A stretch of 64,000 nucleotides of DNA from Oceanispirochaeta sp. M1 (GTDB taxonomy: Bacteria; Spirochaetota; Spirochaetia; DSM-2461). The stretch is taken from contig NZ_QQPQ01000015.1 of NCBI RefSeq assembly GCF_003346715.1, positions 1 to 64,000 of the forward strand, given 5' to 3'. Below, in pieces: positions 43,380 through 52,377 of the stretch. Below the pieces are notes generated by a model. The model made no database searches. It saw only the letters and a program-made list of their open reading frames with translations, and was not told the DNA's origin. The translations under genes were made by a program, and so were the position numbers. The stretch's first letter is position 1; each line of letters opens with the position of its first letter.

Positions 43380-44963
43380 TTATGGAGCCATTCCTATGAG
43401 GTAGGGATAACCGTTGTTGATTGTCGAATCGATGCTCCAGATTTCTGAGAAATCCCAGTTGGTAAAAGTGCTTTGAGTTTTCATAGCAGCTGTGCTGGTT
43501 GGAGCACCTGTTGTTTCTGTCTGTCCTGTTGTTTCGGTATCATAATAGCAATAATTGACCATACCTGTATCAATAGCGACAATACCGCCATTGCTGGCAC
43601 CAGGCACAGAGCCAGTTGCAAAACAGCGATCAATTCCGTTTGAATTAGATCCTACCAACCCTCCCATTTCATTGGTACCAGTAAGATTGCCTGTTGCAAA
43701 ACAGTTTGAAACAGGTCCTGAACTAAGACCGATTAGTCCTCCAACTCTATCACTATCAGCACTGACACTTCCTGATGCATAACATTTACTGACAGTACTA
43801 CCTAAGTTTTCCCCTATAAGCCCCCCTGCATTTGTATTTGTTGCGTATACAGCTCCTGTAGAATAACTCATTAAAATACTGGAACTATTTTGGCTAATTC
43901 CCACAAGCCCGCCAACCATCGAAACTCCACTGGTTGATCCTGTCGAAGAGCAAATATAAATCGAAGAAGAATCAGTCAATAATCCAACTAATCCACCAGT
44001 ACCTGTTTGAGTGGAAGTAACATTTACAGAAGTATTACTAGATCGAATATAACCGTATGCTGCATTAGAAGTGCATTTTCCAACTAAGCCACCAGTATAA
44101 TCACCACCATTAACAATCCCCTGAGCAGAACAATTGTTAATATATATCCCGGTACCGTTCCCAACTAGGGCACCGGTATAGCTGTTCCCACTTACCTGAA
44201 CATTTTCCTGAATAATATTTCTGATTACAGAAGTTATCCCTGAAGAAGATTCCACATTTCCAAATAATCCCTGGTAGTTTGATGATCTATTTATGTAGAG
44301 GTTACTGATAATATGATTATTTCCATTGAATGTCCCTGTAAATGGATTTGTCTCAGATCCAATTGGAATCCAACCCCCACTTGATGAATAAGAGCTGAGA
44401 TCAATATTTTTTGTAAGAATATAGTAGCACTCCATTGTCACTGTTGGATTATCCATTAGAGCTGCTAATTCAGCTGCAGTGGAAAGACAATATATAATAG
44501 TGGAACTGGTTGGTAGACCCATTGTGATACTATGTCCGGTAGCCTTTCCACCACTAACAGAAACTGCCTTGGCTGTAACAGTATAAACAGTTCCATTGTT
44601 TAAGCCAGAAAGAGTATGAAGGGTTGTTCCTTTATTTATGTTAACAGCTGATGTTCCTTCTGGAGACCAGGAAATTTCAACATGATCATAATCACTATCA
44701 TCGGGCTCAATCCAGGATAGAGCTATATTTCCGGCACCGGCACTAGTAATTTCCAATTCAACATCGTAGCCATAAGCCGGAAGAGGATCATCGCTTGTAG
44801 GATCTTCAGTTGTAGGATCATCAATTGTAGGGTCTTCCTGAGTATCATTATCCGAAGTAATCTTATCTGAAATTCCATCTATATAATCTGATTCTAAAGT
44901 ACAAGTACTGAAACCAAACATCAGGAGTATCAGTATCTGTGTGAGAACATTTAACTTTCTCAT
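43380..44963 (-). CDS. Fibronectin type III and GLUG-repeat lipoprotein
   Basis: A 527-residue predicted surface or periplasmic lipoprotein. The start is ATG 44963 behind AGGAAGAGG; the signal ends near the cysteine of FGFSTC, a relaxed spirochaete-type lipobox. An acidic Asp/Pro/Thr linker with D-P-T repeats follows, then a fibronectin type III-like domain at about 65-155. From about 240 to 475 there are repeated GLUG motifs (G-G-L-V-G, G-G-L-I-G) spaced 25-35 residues apart, a beta-helix repeat common in bacterial adhesins and cell-surface proteins. The start codon overlaps the stop of the gene upstream (ATGA), so the two products are made together. Confidence 0.85.
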   Translation of the reverse strand: MRKLNVLTQILILLMFGFSTCTLESDYIDGISDKITSDNDTQEDPTIDDPTTEDPTSDDPLPAYGYDVELEITSAGAGNIALSWIEPDDSDYDHVEISWSPEGTSAVNINKGTTLHTLSGLNNGTVYTVTAKAVSVSGGKATGHSITMGLPTSSTIIYCLSTAAELAALMDNPTVTMECYYILTKNIDLSSYSSSGGWIPIGSETNPFTGTFNGNNHIISNLYINRSSNYQGLFGNVESSSGITSVIRNIIQENVQVSGNSYTGALVGNGTGIYINNCSAQGIVNGGDYTGGLVGKCTSNAAYGYIRSSNTSVNVTSTQTGTGGLVGLLTDSSSIYICSSTGSTSGVSMVGGLVGISQNSSSILMSYSTGAVYATNTNAGGLIGENLGSTVSKCYASGSVSADSDRVGGLIGLSSGPVSNCFATGNLTGTNEMGGLVGSNSNGIDRCFATGSVPGASNGGIVAIDTGMVNYCYYDTETTGQTETTGAPTSTAAMKTQSTFTNWDFSEIWSIDSTINNGYPYLIGMAP

Positions 44964-47089
44964 TCCTCTTCCTCCCACAATACAAGATCTTTGAGTCCAA
45001 GAGCATCTGCAGCCCTCTGCCCTTCTGCACCCCGTAGGTCCAGGTATGCAAAACGCTCTGCTAAATCTGTATCTATTTTACTGAGCTTCTGATAATAGAG
45101 TTTTACTGTTCCATAGTTTTCCAGTTCATGATTACATCGAGCAGAGCCAAGAAGAGCTTTTTTGTTCTGACTGTCCCTGGCAAGAACCTGATCGTACCAT
45201 TTCAAAGCACTCATATAGTCATTTTGGACAAAGTAGATATTTCCGGTATTCAGAAGAGATGGGATATAGTTTCTACTCTCATTTATTTCTGCAAAAGTAC
45301 TTAATGCTTTGTCATACAAGCCGTAGCGGGCATATAAAACAGCCATTTTATTCTGATAAATATATTTCTTGTTTGAACTGGCCATTCTTTCACGGATTTT
45401 TGCCTCCTGAGGATATATTTCCTGATCCACAAATCGGCTTATTGTTTTTACAAACTCAGTGGTTACATCATTCCGGCTGGGCATCTCGATTCCGCCGACA
45501 GCTTCCTCTCTGAAACCAACAGCCTGATAATATGACCAGGACTCATGTGTTGGATAAAACATGGCCTGAGATTTTGAATCGTTCTCCCTCCATTCCTTGG
45601 CGCCATTTTGCCAGGCTCCCTCAAAGCTTTCCTGAAACATCGTAATTTCAATAGGAACCCAGACTTTATCCTCAAGGAATATGAATTCATCGATCCGGCT
45701 GTATTTTGACCTTACATCATCAGGACTGGCCTTTAGGGAAAAGGCCATATAAATATGTCCTGGTATTGTGATAATTCCAGTTTCAACTCCCACAGCCTCA
45801 AGGAGAGAGGAATATAGAGCTGTCAGGTCATCACAGTCACCCGTTGTATATCCCAGGGTCTGCCTTGGAAACTGGATAAAATCCACAGTACTCGTCTGCT
45901 CTGATAAAGCGGCGAAGGGTGTAGCCGGATCAACTTCATAGCGGACTCCATAGGATTTAACTGCTTCAAAAAGAACCATACCCTTCTGTAGATTCTCATC
46001 AATAGAAGGATTTTCAAACTCCTGCATCCAATTAGTTACTTTCTTGGAAAAACTGAGGATTTCAGGATCTTTTGCTGTGATAAAAGAGGCGATTTTTCTA
46101 TCATCATCCCAGGTGAGGGCATTGCGGTTATTTAATTCAAGCACTGGATTGTAATTCTTACTTTTTTCTTTATCTGCCATGGTATAGGAAACGCTGACTC
46201 TGGCAGAAGCCTTTGTTCCTTCAGTAATATTCATCATGTCTTCAGTAAAAAGACCATAAAGCTCTATTGTTTTCTCTTCACCAGGTCCCAGGGTGAATAA
46301 TTCTATGGATTCCATAGGATTGTCCATATATCTTTCCATATAGAACTGAACGATAATATCCTCTGCTTTTTTGGATTCAAAATTAATGACTCTGACTGTT
46401 CCAATAGGGTTATCATCATAGTATTTATATAAAACAGGGAATAAAGTAATAAGCTCCATATCTCTGAGCTCCACTCCTTTACCCTTTCCTTCTTTCATTG
46501 GATCGATTTTTTTATTGTCATCTGCGGAATAATCTCTAACAGCACGTTTTCCTGTTTCACTGACGAAATCAAATCTGGCATTGATGGAAATACCTAAACC
46601 ATTGTAAAGATCTGAATAGTAGTCATAAGACAGTCCCAAGCCCATTGAAAATGGCCCGGCAATATTGAAAGCTCCTCCTCCGGCACCACCGAATCTGAGT
46701 CCTCCTCCATTATTACCACCTGTATCCCATCCCAATGCATTAAAAAAATAGTATCCGGCTCCGGCTCGTGCAAATATTGAAAACTTATCACCCAGTGACA
46801 TCTGGAATACTGCACCTCCCAGCCCAGAGGCAACCCATATGGAATCTTGACTCTCAAGGGGGATAATTAAATAATCTCCATTGATTCCAATACCAAAGTT
46901 TCTCCATGCAGCCGGTTTATAGGAGATCTCAAGATCAATTCCATATCCCAATTTGAATATGTCGGAACTTGAACCCATGGGGAGTGTACCGTAAGGTACC
47001 GCATCAATGGTTAGCAGATTTTCTTCTGATTGAAGTAAAGTTAGTGTGAGAATAAATAGAAAAATTATACAGATGAGGATTCGTTTCAT
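44960..47089 (-). CDS. Periplasmic protein with barrel-like, transglutaminase-like and TPR regions
   Basis: A 709-residue exported protein. The signal peptide is about 1-21. Residues 25-177 alternate hydrophobic and aromatic positions like an eight-stranded outer-membrane barrel. Residues about 345-495 form a transglutaminase-like domain: Cys419 in TTGDCDDLTALY, His445 in IPGHIYMAF and an acidic residue in VWVPIEIT near 481 would make the catalytic triad. TPR-like helices fill about 575-690. Such a mix could link outer membrane, protein cross-linking or cleavage, and complex assembly, but no known family member with a defined role comes to mind. It is coupled with the GLUG lipoprotein gene, which may encode its substrate or partner (inference). 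Confidence 0.75.
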   Translation of the reverse strand: MKRILICIIFLFILTLTLLQSEENLLTIDAVPYGTLPMGSSSDIFKLGYGIDLEISYKPAAWRNFGIGINGDYLIIPLESQDSIWVASGLGGAVFQMSLGDKFSIFARAGAGYYFFNALGWDTGGNNGGGLRFGGAGGGAFNIAGPFSMGLGLSYDYYSDLYNGLGISINARFDFVSETGKRAVRDYSADDNKKIDPMKEGKGKGVELRDMELITLFPVLYKYYDDNPIGTVRVINFESKKAEDIIVQFYMERYMDNPMESIELFTLGPGEEKTIELYGLFTEDMMNITEGTKASARVSVSYTMADKEKSKNYNPVLELNNRNALTWDDDRKIASFITAKDPEILSFSKKVTNWMQEFENPSIDENLQKGMVLFEAVKSYGVRYEVDPATPFAALSEQTSTVDFIQFPRQTLGYTTGDCDDLTALYSSLLEAVGVETGIITIPGHIYMAFSLKASPDDVRSKYSRIDEFIFLEDKVWVPIEITMFQESFEGAWQNGAKEWRENDSKSQAMFYPTHESWSYYQAVGFREEAVGGIEMPSRNDVTTEFVKTISRFVDQEIYPQEAKIRERMASSNKKYIYQNKMAVLYARYGLYDKALSTFAEINESRNYIPSLLNTGNIYFVQNDYMSALKWYDQVLARDSQNKKALLGSARCNHELENYGTVKLYYQKLSKIDTDLAERFAYLDLRGAEGQRAADALGLKDLVLWEEEE

Positions 47090-47305
47090 AAAACACCTCT
47101 CGTATATTCTTTGGGGCAGAAGAATAAAAAATTATGCATTTATTATACAATGGATGTATTCACGAAGCAATGTTTATCCGAATTAACACCTTGATAATTA
47201 TCATGAGAGAACAGCATTAACATGGGAGCAAAACAATTGATTAAAGCTGAAATTAGATACTCAAATCTTTGAGAATGTAGTTTCCAGTTCCCTGCAAAAC
47301 TAAAT

Positions 47306-47343
47306 AAAAAAGATCCCGGAATTTGATTCCGGGATCTTTTTTT
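47306..47343 (-). terminator. Intrinsic terminator after the TRAP permease gene
   Basis: AGATCCCGGAAT and its perfect complement (47311-47322, 47326-47337) with loop TTG, flanked by A and T runs on both sides, so it can act in either direction. It lies about 40 bases after the TRAP permease stop. Confidence 0.93.
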
Positions 47344-47380
47344 ATTCAATCAATATTTTCATTTATACAATTAGATCGTA

Positions 47381-49453
47381 CTAAGCCGTCACTTTTTTGG
47401 CTCTCAACCTCTGTTCTCCGTAGATAAAACCGATAAGGGCAATACCTAAGAGCATAACAACCTGCTTTGGGGCGGAAGAAAGACCGATCCATCCTCCTAC
47501 AAGCTCTGGTCTTAACAGTGTCAGGGCTCCCAGTCCGAGAGCAACACCTTCAAACCATTTATTCTTAATAAAGAAATACCCCTGGGTCAAAGCGGCAAAG
47601 GCAAACATGGCCATGGTTGCAGATGCAAAGATCCATAAAGCATAACCCACACTGTCTACACCGATAAGAAGAAGTTCTGTATTGAAGATAAACATAAAAG
47701 GTAGAATCGCGGTCCTGATATCATAGGTAAAACCCTGAATACCCGTCTTAATGGGGTCAGACTTGGCAATTGCCGCAGCGGCAAAGGCAGCCAGTCCCAC
47801 AGGTGGTGTATCATCCGCCAGTATCCCAAAAAAGAATACAAAAAGATGTGCCGCAATCAGAGGTATGACGATCCCATTCTTCGCACCAAGAGTCAGGATG
47901 ACCGGAGCTGTCAAAGATGCCATGACGATATAGTTTGCCGTTGTAGGCAGTCCCATTCCCAGTATAAGACTGGCAATAGCTGTTATAATCAGGATGAGAA
48001 AAAAGTTTCCACCCGAAAGGACTTCGATAACCTCGGTAATGATTCCACCCAGTCCCAGAGTAACAACACCGACTATAATACCGGCGGAGGCAACCGCTAC
48101 ACCGATACCCATCATATTCTTCCCACCTGCAACCAGAGAGGTTCCAATCTGCCAGAAGCCATGCTTGATTGCACCCTTAACAGATTCTTTCTTTTTAACA
48201 GCCTTGTAGATATTCTGAATGAATATAAGTGCAGTCAGTGCAAGAATAGCTCTGAATGCAGCCAAAGCGGGAGAATGTCTGAAGACAACTAACTCAATAA
48301 TCAGGAAGAAAAGAGGGATTAAAAAATGAATACCCTCTATAAAGGTTTTCCAGAACCTGGGAAGATCCGCCTTTGGAACACCCTTCAATCCCAGCTTGGA
48401 CGCTTCCAGGTGGGTGATATACATCAGGGCTATATAGGATACAACCGCGGGAATAAAGGCAGCCCGGATAACTTCAACGTATTCCAGGTTGCAATACTCT
48501 GCAATGATAAAGGCCGCTGCACCCATGATAGGAGGCATAAGCTGACCGTTTGTACTGCAGGCAACCTCTACGGCAGCCGCCTTATGAGCCGGATACCCTA
48601 CACTCTTCATCAGAGGAATGGTAAATGTTCCTGTAGTAACAACGTTGGCAATACTGGAACCTGAAACCATTCCGGTCAAACCACTGGCTAAAACCGCGGC
48701 CTTGGCGGGTCCGCCCTTAAAGCGTCCCAGCAGACTGAAGGCAAGGTCTACAAAATACTTTCCTGCTCCAGCCTTATCCAGCATTGCACCAAATAATACA
48801 AACAGGAATACAATAGTTGCCGATACGTCCAGGGGAACTCCATAGATCCCTTCTGTGGACAAGGTAATCTGCCCGATAAATCTTTGTATGGATACACCTT
48901 TGAAGGCCAGTACCGAGGGCATATAAGGCCCGAAAAAGCTGTAGAGTATAAATACGAGAGCCACTATCGGCAGCGCCGGACCCAGGGCTCTTCTTGCTGC
49001 TTCCAGGAGAAGTAGCACCAGAAAAAACCCAATAATGAGGTCTCTTTGAATAGGTATTCCCTGGCGTCCGCTGATTCCCACATAATCTATTGCGATGTAG
49101 AGAGCCAGTGCTGTTGCAGCCAGAGCAATTATGATATCGACCACGGTAAAGCGGTCATTTTTTGCAAAATAATTGAGATAACGGTTTTTCTTTGGTTTCT
49201 TAAACATCGGATGGCTCAGAAAGACCAGACAGATGGCAAAGGCCAGGTGAATTGCTCTGACAAGGGTACTTTCCATTAATATAAAGGATGATATAGACAA
49301 TTGAAAAATTGACCAGGCAGCAGCTATTACAGGTATCACCCAGCGGCTTAATCCTGTCTGGATATTTCGAGTTCCACCCTCAGCTTCATCAGCAATCCTT
49401 TGAGCCTTGTCGAGATCTGCATCGCTGGGTTGGTGTTCAAGTTCTTTTAACAT
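47381..49453 (-). CDS. TRAP transporter fused permease (DctQ-DctM, TAXI type)
   Basis: A 690-residue inner-membrane permease in which the small four-helix subunit (about 40-180) is fused to the large ion-transporter subunit (from about 185), the form typical for TAXI-type TRAP systems. Family segments include GISGRQGIPIQRDLIIGF, SGLTGMVSGSSIANVVTTGTFTIPLMK and LGMGLPTTANYIVMASL. TRAP transporters import organic acids using a sodium gradient and a periplasmic binding protein. The matching TAXI binding protein gene lies just upstream, separated by 98 bases that contain a hairpin. Confidence 0.94.
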   Translation of the reverse strand: MLKELEHQPSDADLDKAQRIADEAEGGTRNIQTGLSRWVIPVIAAAWSIFQLSISSFILMESTLVRAIHLAFAICLVFLSHPMFKKPKKNRYLNYFAKNDRFTVVDIIIALAATALALYIAIDYVGISGRQGIPIQRDLIIGFFLVLLLLEAARRALGPALPIVALVFILYSFFGPYMPSVLAFKGVSIQRFIGQITLSTEGIYGVPLDVSATIVFLFVLFGAMLDKAGAGKYFVDLAFSLLGRFKGGPAKAAVLASGLTGMVSGSSIANVVTTGTFTIPLMKSVGYPAHKAAAVEVACSTNGQLMPPIMGAAAFIIAEYCNLEYVEVIRAAFIPAVVSYIALMYITHLEASKLGLKGVPKADLPRFWKTFIEGIHFLIPLFFLIIELVVFRHSPALAAFRAILALTALIFIQNIYKAVKKKESVKGAIKHGFWQIGTSLVAGGKNMMGIGVAVASAGIIVGVVTLGLGGIITEVIEVLSGGNFFLILIITAIASLILGMGLPTTANYIVMASLTAPVILTLGAKNGIVIPLIAAHLFVFFFGILADDTPPVGLAAFAAAAIAKSDPIKTGIQGFTYDIRTAILPFMFIFNTELLLIGVDSVGYALWIFASATMAMFAFAALTQGYFFIKNKWFEGVALGLGALTLLRPELVGGWIGLSSAPKQVVMLLGIALIGFIYGEQRLRAKKVTA

Positions 49454-49502
49454 AATAAAAAAAGGCTCCTTAAGAAAATCTCAGTCCTTTAAGACAGAGT
49501 AA

Positions 49503-49528
49503 AACCCCGGCAATAAATGCCGGGGTGA
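49503..49528 (-). terminator. Hairpin between TAXI binding protein and TRAP permease (attenuator)
   Basis: On the minus strand ACCCCGGCA and TGCCGGGGT form a perfect 9-base-pair stem around TTTAT, followed by TTTA. The short U-tract suggests partial termination, lowering permease expression relative to the binding protein. Confidence 0.8.
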
Positions 49529-49551
49529 AAAATCATAGTAAAGAAAGGGGA

Positions 49552-50544
49552 TTATTTTAGTCCGGCTTCCTTAAAGTATTTCATTGCACCATCATGAATG
49601 GGAGCAGAAAGACCTGTAAGCATGCTTTCAGCTGTAAGGATGGCAAAAGCAGGATGAAGCTTTTTAAAATCATCCAGGTTTTCAAAAACTTCTTTCGTTA
49701 TGGCGTAAACAACATCATCAGAAACATCAGAAGATGTACAAAGAGTAGCCTTAACACCGAATGTATCTACATTGCCGCTGTTTGTGGCATTGGGATATTC
49801 ACTGACAGGAATGAAGGAAGCTGCGTAATAAGGGTAGTCAGCCAACAGACCTTCGATTTCTGTGATAGGAACAAAGTGTGCTTTTCTTTTTCCGGAAGTG
49901 GCTTCCTTGAATGATCCGTCGGGGTGTCCAACAGTATAGAAGTAAGCATCAATTCTTCCGTCCTGCAGCATCTTGGCAGCTTCAGAAGCCTTTAGGCTTT
50001 CAGCCCTGATATCAGATTCCCAGTCAATTCCGTATGCTTCCATTACATCGATCGCATTACCTCTCTGACCGGAACCGGGGTTACCGATGTTGATAATTTT
50101 ACCTTTAATGTCTGTAAATTTTTCAATTCCGGCATCATCTGCTGCAAGCATAGTTACAGATTCGGGGTGAATAGAGAATACGGCTCTCAGTTTTTCCTGG
50201 GCACCTGCATCTTCCCAGTCTGCTGTTCCGTTATATGCCTGGTACTGTCTGTCAGACTGTACAACACCGAACTCAAGATCACCCGCCATGATGGCGTTTA
50301 CATTGAATACAGAGCCGGCTGTAGATTCAACAGTCGCTTTGATATTATAGTCATCAAATTTCTGATTTACCATCTTGCTGATGGCTCCACCGGTGGGGTA
50401 GTAAACTCCGGTGACACCACCGGTACCGATAGTTACAAAAGTCTTTGACGGAGCTGCTGCAGTTTCATCTTTCTTCGCACAGCTCACGAGCAGCAACGAA
50501 GAAACGATAAGCATCAACATTGAAACTTTCAATAATTTTTTCAT
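49552..50544 (-). CDS. TAXI-family TRAP transporter solute-binding protein
   Basis: A 330-residue lipoprotein: signal with lipobox LLVSC at about 18-22, then the mature protein. The TAXI pattern is clear: VTIGTGGVTGVYYPTGGAISKMVNQK near 36-61, FGVVQSDRQYQAYNG, and INIGNPGSGQRGNAIDVMEAYG. GGAGG precedes the ATG. The TAXI family binds dicarboxylates, amino acids such as glutamate and similar anions; the substrate here is unknown. It heads the TRAP operon. Confidence 0.95.
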   Translation of the reverse strand: MKKLLKVSMLMLIVSSLLLVSCAKKDETAAAPSKTFVTIGTGGVTGVYYPTGGAISKMVNQKFDDYNIKATVESTAGSVFNVNAIMAGDLEFGVVQSDRQYQAYNGTADWEDAGAQEKLRAVFSIHPESVTMLAADDAGIEKFTDIKGKIINIGNPGSGQRGNAIDVMEAYGIDWESDIRAESLKASEAAKMLQDGRIDAYFYTVGHPDGSFKEATSGKRKAHFVPITEIEGLLADYPYYAASFIPVSEYPNATNSGNVDTFGVKATLCTSSDVSDDVVYAITKEVFENLDDFKKLHPAFAILTAESMLTGLSAPIHDGAMKYFKEAGLK

Positions 50545-51012
50545 TTATTCCTCCAAATAAAATTAGTAAATATTAATTATGCCCTTTAGGCATTAATACA
50601 CAGAAAGCACCAAAAACAAAAAAAGGTTTTCGGGCATGCGAAAATAATCCGGCAGGGATTATTGCAAAAAAATTAGACGGGATACAAAATCCCCATACAG
50701 TTTATCAGTCGGCAGAGACCGTTTCATGTAAAGAAAATTATCTAAATGAACAGCTGCCTGATTTCAGTCAAGAAAATGAAGAATCGATCAATTGAATAAT
50801 TAATCAATATTTATACAAAAAATATTATCGCATCTTTATTTATTGATCAAGGATATGTATAAAAAAAGGCCTTTTCCTACACAATTGTTGGAAAACTCCC
50901 AAAAATTCCAGTAAAAAGGTCATGATTAAGATCATAGTACCGAGTAATTGCACAAATCTGATTGAAATCTTTGGATTTTATCTATAAAATATTATCTGTA
51001 TCAGGAGTAGTG
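50545..51012. other. Intergenic region between TAXI and DRTGG genes
   Basis: No gene seen. It holds a perfect 8-base-pair hairpin, AATAATCC/GGATTATT at 50643-50663, about 100 bases before the TAXI start on the minus strand, and a weaker TTTTCC/GGAAAA stem near 50873-50896. Both could be regulatory leader structures. No known riboswitch class was recognised. Confidence 0.4.
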
Positions 51013-51354
51013 ATGAAACTTAATGAAATAATAAAATTGACAGAATCCGAGCTTATTTGCGGGGACCCTGAGACTCAGGAATACGTAAATGCCTTCAGTT
51101 CAGATCTAATGAGTGATGTATTAACCAATGAAGCTGATGAAGCTCTACTCATAACCGGTCTGGTCAATGTTCAGGCTATCCGCACTGCTGAGATGGCTGA
51201 TATCAGCTGTATTTTGTTTGTTAGAGACAAGACAATCCCCCCCAATATGGTCCGCCTGGCCGAGGAGAGTGATATTACAATTCTCAAGACAAAACATACA
51301 ATGTTCTGGGTTTGCGGTGTTCTGTATCAGGCCGGTATCGTTCCTGTTTACTGA
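51013..51354 (+). CDS. Stand-alone DRTGG-domain protein
   Basis: A 113-residue cytoplasmic protein made only of a DRTGG domain: IKLTESELICGDPETQEYV at the start, then SDLMSDVLTNE, LLITGLVNVQAIRTAEMADI and VRLAEESDITILKTKHTMFW. Start at ATG 51013 with AGGAG upstream; the open frame extends to 50962. Such single-domain proteins are usually encoded with iron-iron hydrogenase, anti-sigma or serine-kinase genes in clostridia and thermotogae, and may bind a ligand or nucleotide; none of those partners is adjacent here. The stop overlaps that of the convergent Dus gene by seven bases. Confidence 0.85.
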   Translation: MKLNEIIKLTESELICGDPETQEYVNAFSSDLMSDVLTNEADEALLITGLVNVQAIRTAEMADISCILFVRDKTIPPNMVRLAEESDITILKTKHTMFWVCGVLYQAGIVPVY

Positions 51355-52352
51355 GAATCAAAATATTCATAAATCTTATATCTGAATTTCTCCCATTCCT
51401 TCAAAGTTTTGAGACTCAGTAGTTCTTTCCTGAATTCTGATGGCATAGATTCCAATTCAAAAGTAAATAAAAGTATTCCCTTTAAATAGTTGATAAGGGC
51501 AATTTCCCTTTGAAACTGCCCCTTCATCCTCTTCAGAAGATCATCGATAAAATCCCTGACTTCTCTATGAGTCAGGGGGTGAATGACAGGCTCAGCTATA
51601 TCAGCACCCTCATCGGCATTGACCCCTATATCTGGAAAACTTACTTCTGATAGTATTTTCTGAGCCAGGAATGGATCTGCCAGAAGTCCTCTTCCAATCA
51701 TCCACTCCTCTACCTGAGGAAATCTGGCTTTAAGAGATCTGAAATCGCCCGGACTCCTGATATCACCATTATAGCAGATAGGCTTCCCATACAGTTCAAG
51801 AGCTTTTTCAAAGCCATCCAGATCAACAGATCCGCTGTACATCTGTGTCCCCAGCCTGGGATGGAGCGTCAGACCGGATATTGGATATTCCCTTAGTCGA
51901 GGAAGGAGCCTGAAACACTCATCTCGGCTCTCAAGTCCAAGTCTGATTTTCATTGAAAGATTGATATTGAGTTCGGGCAGAACAGCATCCAGGATCTCGA
52001 GTATATGATCGGTATGAGGCATAAGTCCTGAACCTTTACCCTTCCGGATAACTCCCCTGCTGGGACAGCCGAGATTCCAGTTCACTTCTCTGTAACCTGC
52101 TCTCTCCAGTGCCCTTCCGGCAATTAAAAAAGCAGAGGGTTCAGAGACCAGAAGCTGCGGGATTTCATGTACCGGAGATTCTGAGGGTAGAGCTACCTGC
52201 TTCAAATTCCTAAGAGGAACACGTTTAACTCCGTCGGGGATGGGAAGAAAAGGAGTCAGTGCAGCATTGAGACCCGGAAAATGATCATAATAACAGCTCC
52301 GGAAGGTTTTATCAGTAACACCTTCCAATGGAGCCATTATCAATTTAATCAT
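51348..52352 (-). CDS. dus: tRNA-dihydrouridine synthase
   Basis: A 334-residue flavoenzyme. The N-terminal PLEGVTDKTFR segment, the catalytic-cysteine motif NWNLGCPSRGVIRKGKG with Cys96, the MKIRLG strand, LHPRLG and the IGRGLLADPFLA FMN-binding loop are all visible. It reduces uridine to dihydrouridine in the tRNA D-loop using FMN and NADPH. The motif after GCPS is closest to the DusC-like type, but the position specificity cannot be fixed. No clear ribosome binding site precedes the ATG. It may be cotranscribed with the HD-GYP gene 26 bases upstream. Confidence 0.93.
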   Translation of the reverse strand: MIKLIMAPLEGVTDKTFRSCYYDHFPGLNAALTPFLPIPDGVKRVPLRNLKQVALPSESPVHEIPQLLVSEPSAFLIAGRALERAGYREVNWNLGCPSRGVIRKGKGSGLMPHTDHILEILDAVLPELNINLSMKIRLGLESRDECFRLLPRLREYPISGLTLHPRLGTQMYSGSVDLDGFEKALELYGKPICYNGDIRSPGDFRSLKARFPQVEEWMIGRGLLADPFLAQKILSEVSFPDIGVNADEGADIAEPVIHPLTHREVRDFIDDLLKRMKGQFQREIALINYLKGILLFTFELESMPSEFRKELLSLKTLKEWEKFRYKIYEYFDSQ

Positions 52353-52377
52353 TTTATCATCTGCTGATTTCCGATCG

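Noticed and set aside
50643-50663. Riboswitch before the TAXI gene
   Set aside because: There is one clear hairpin but no conserved core of any riboswitch class that I recognise.
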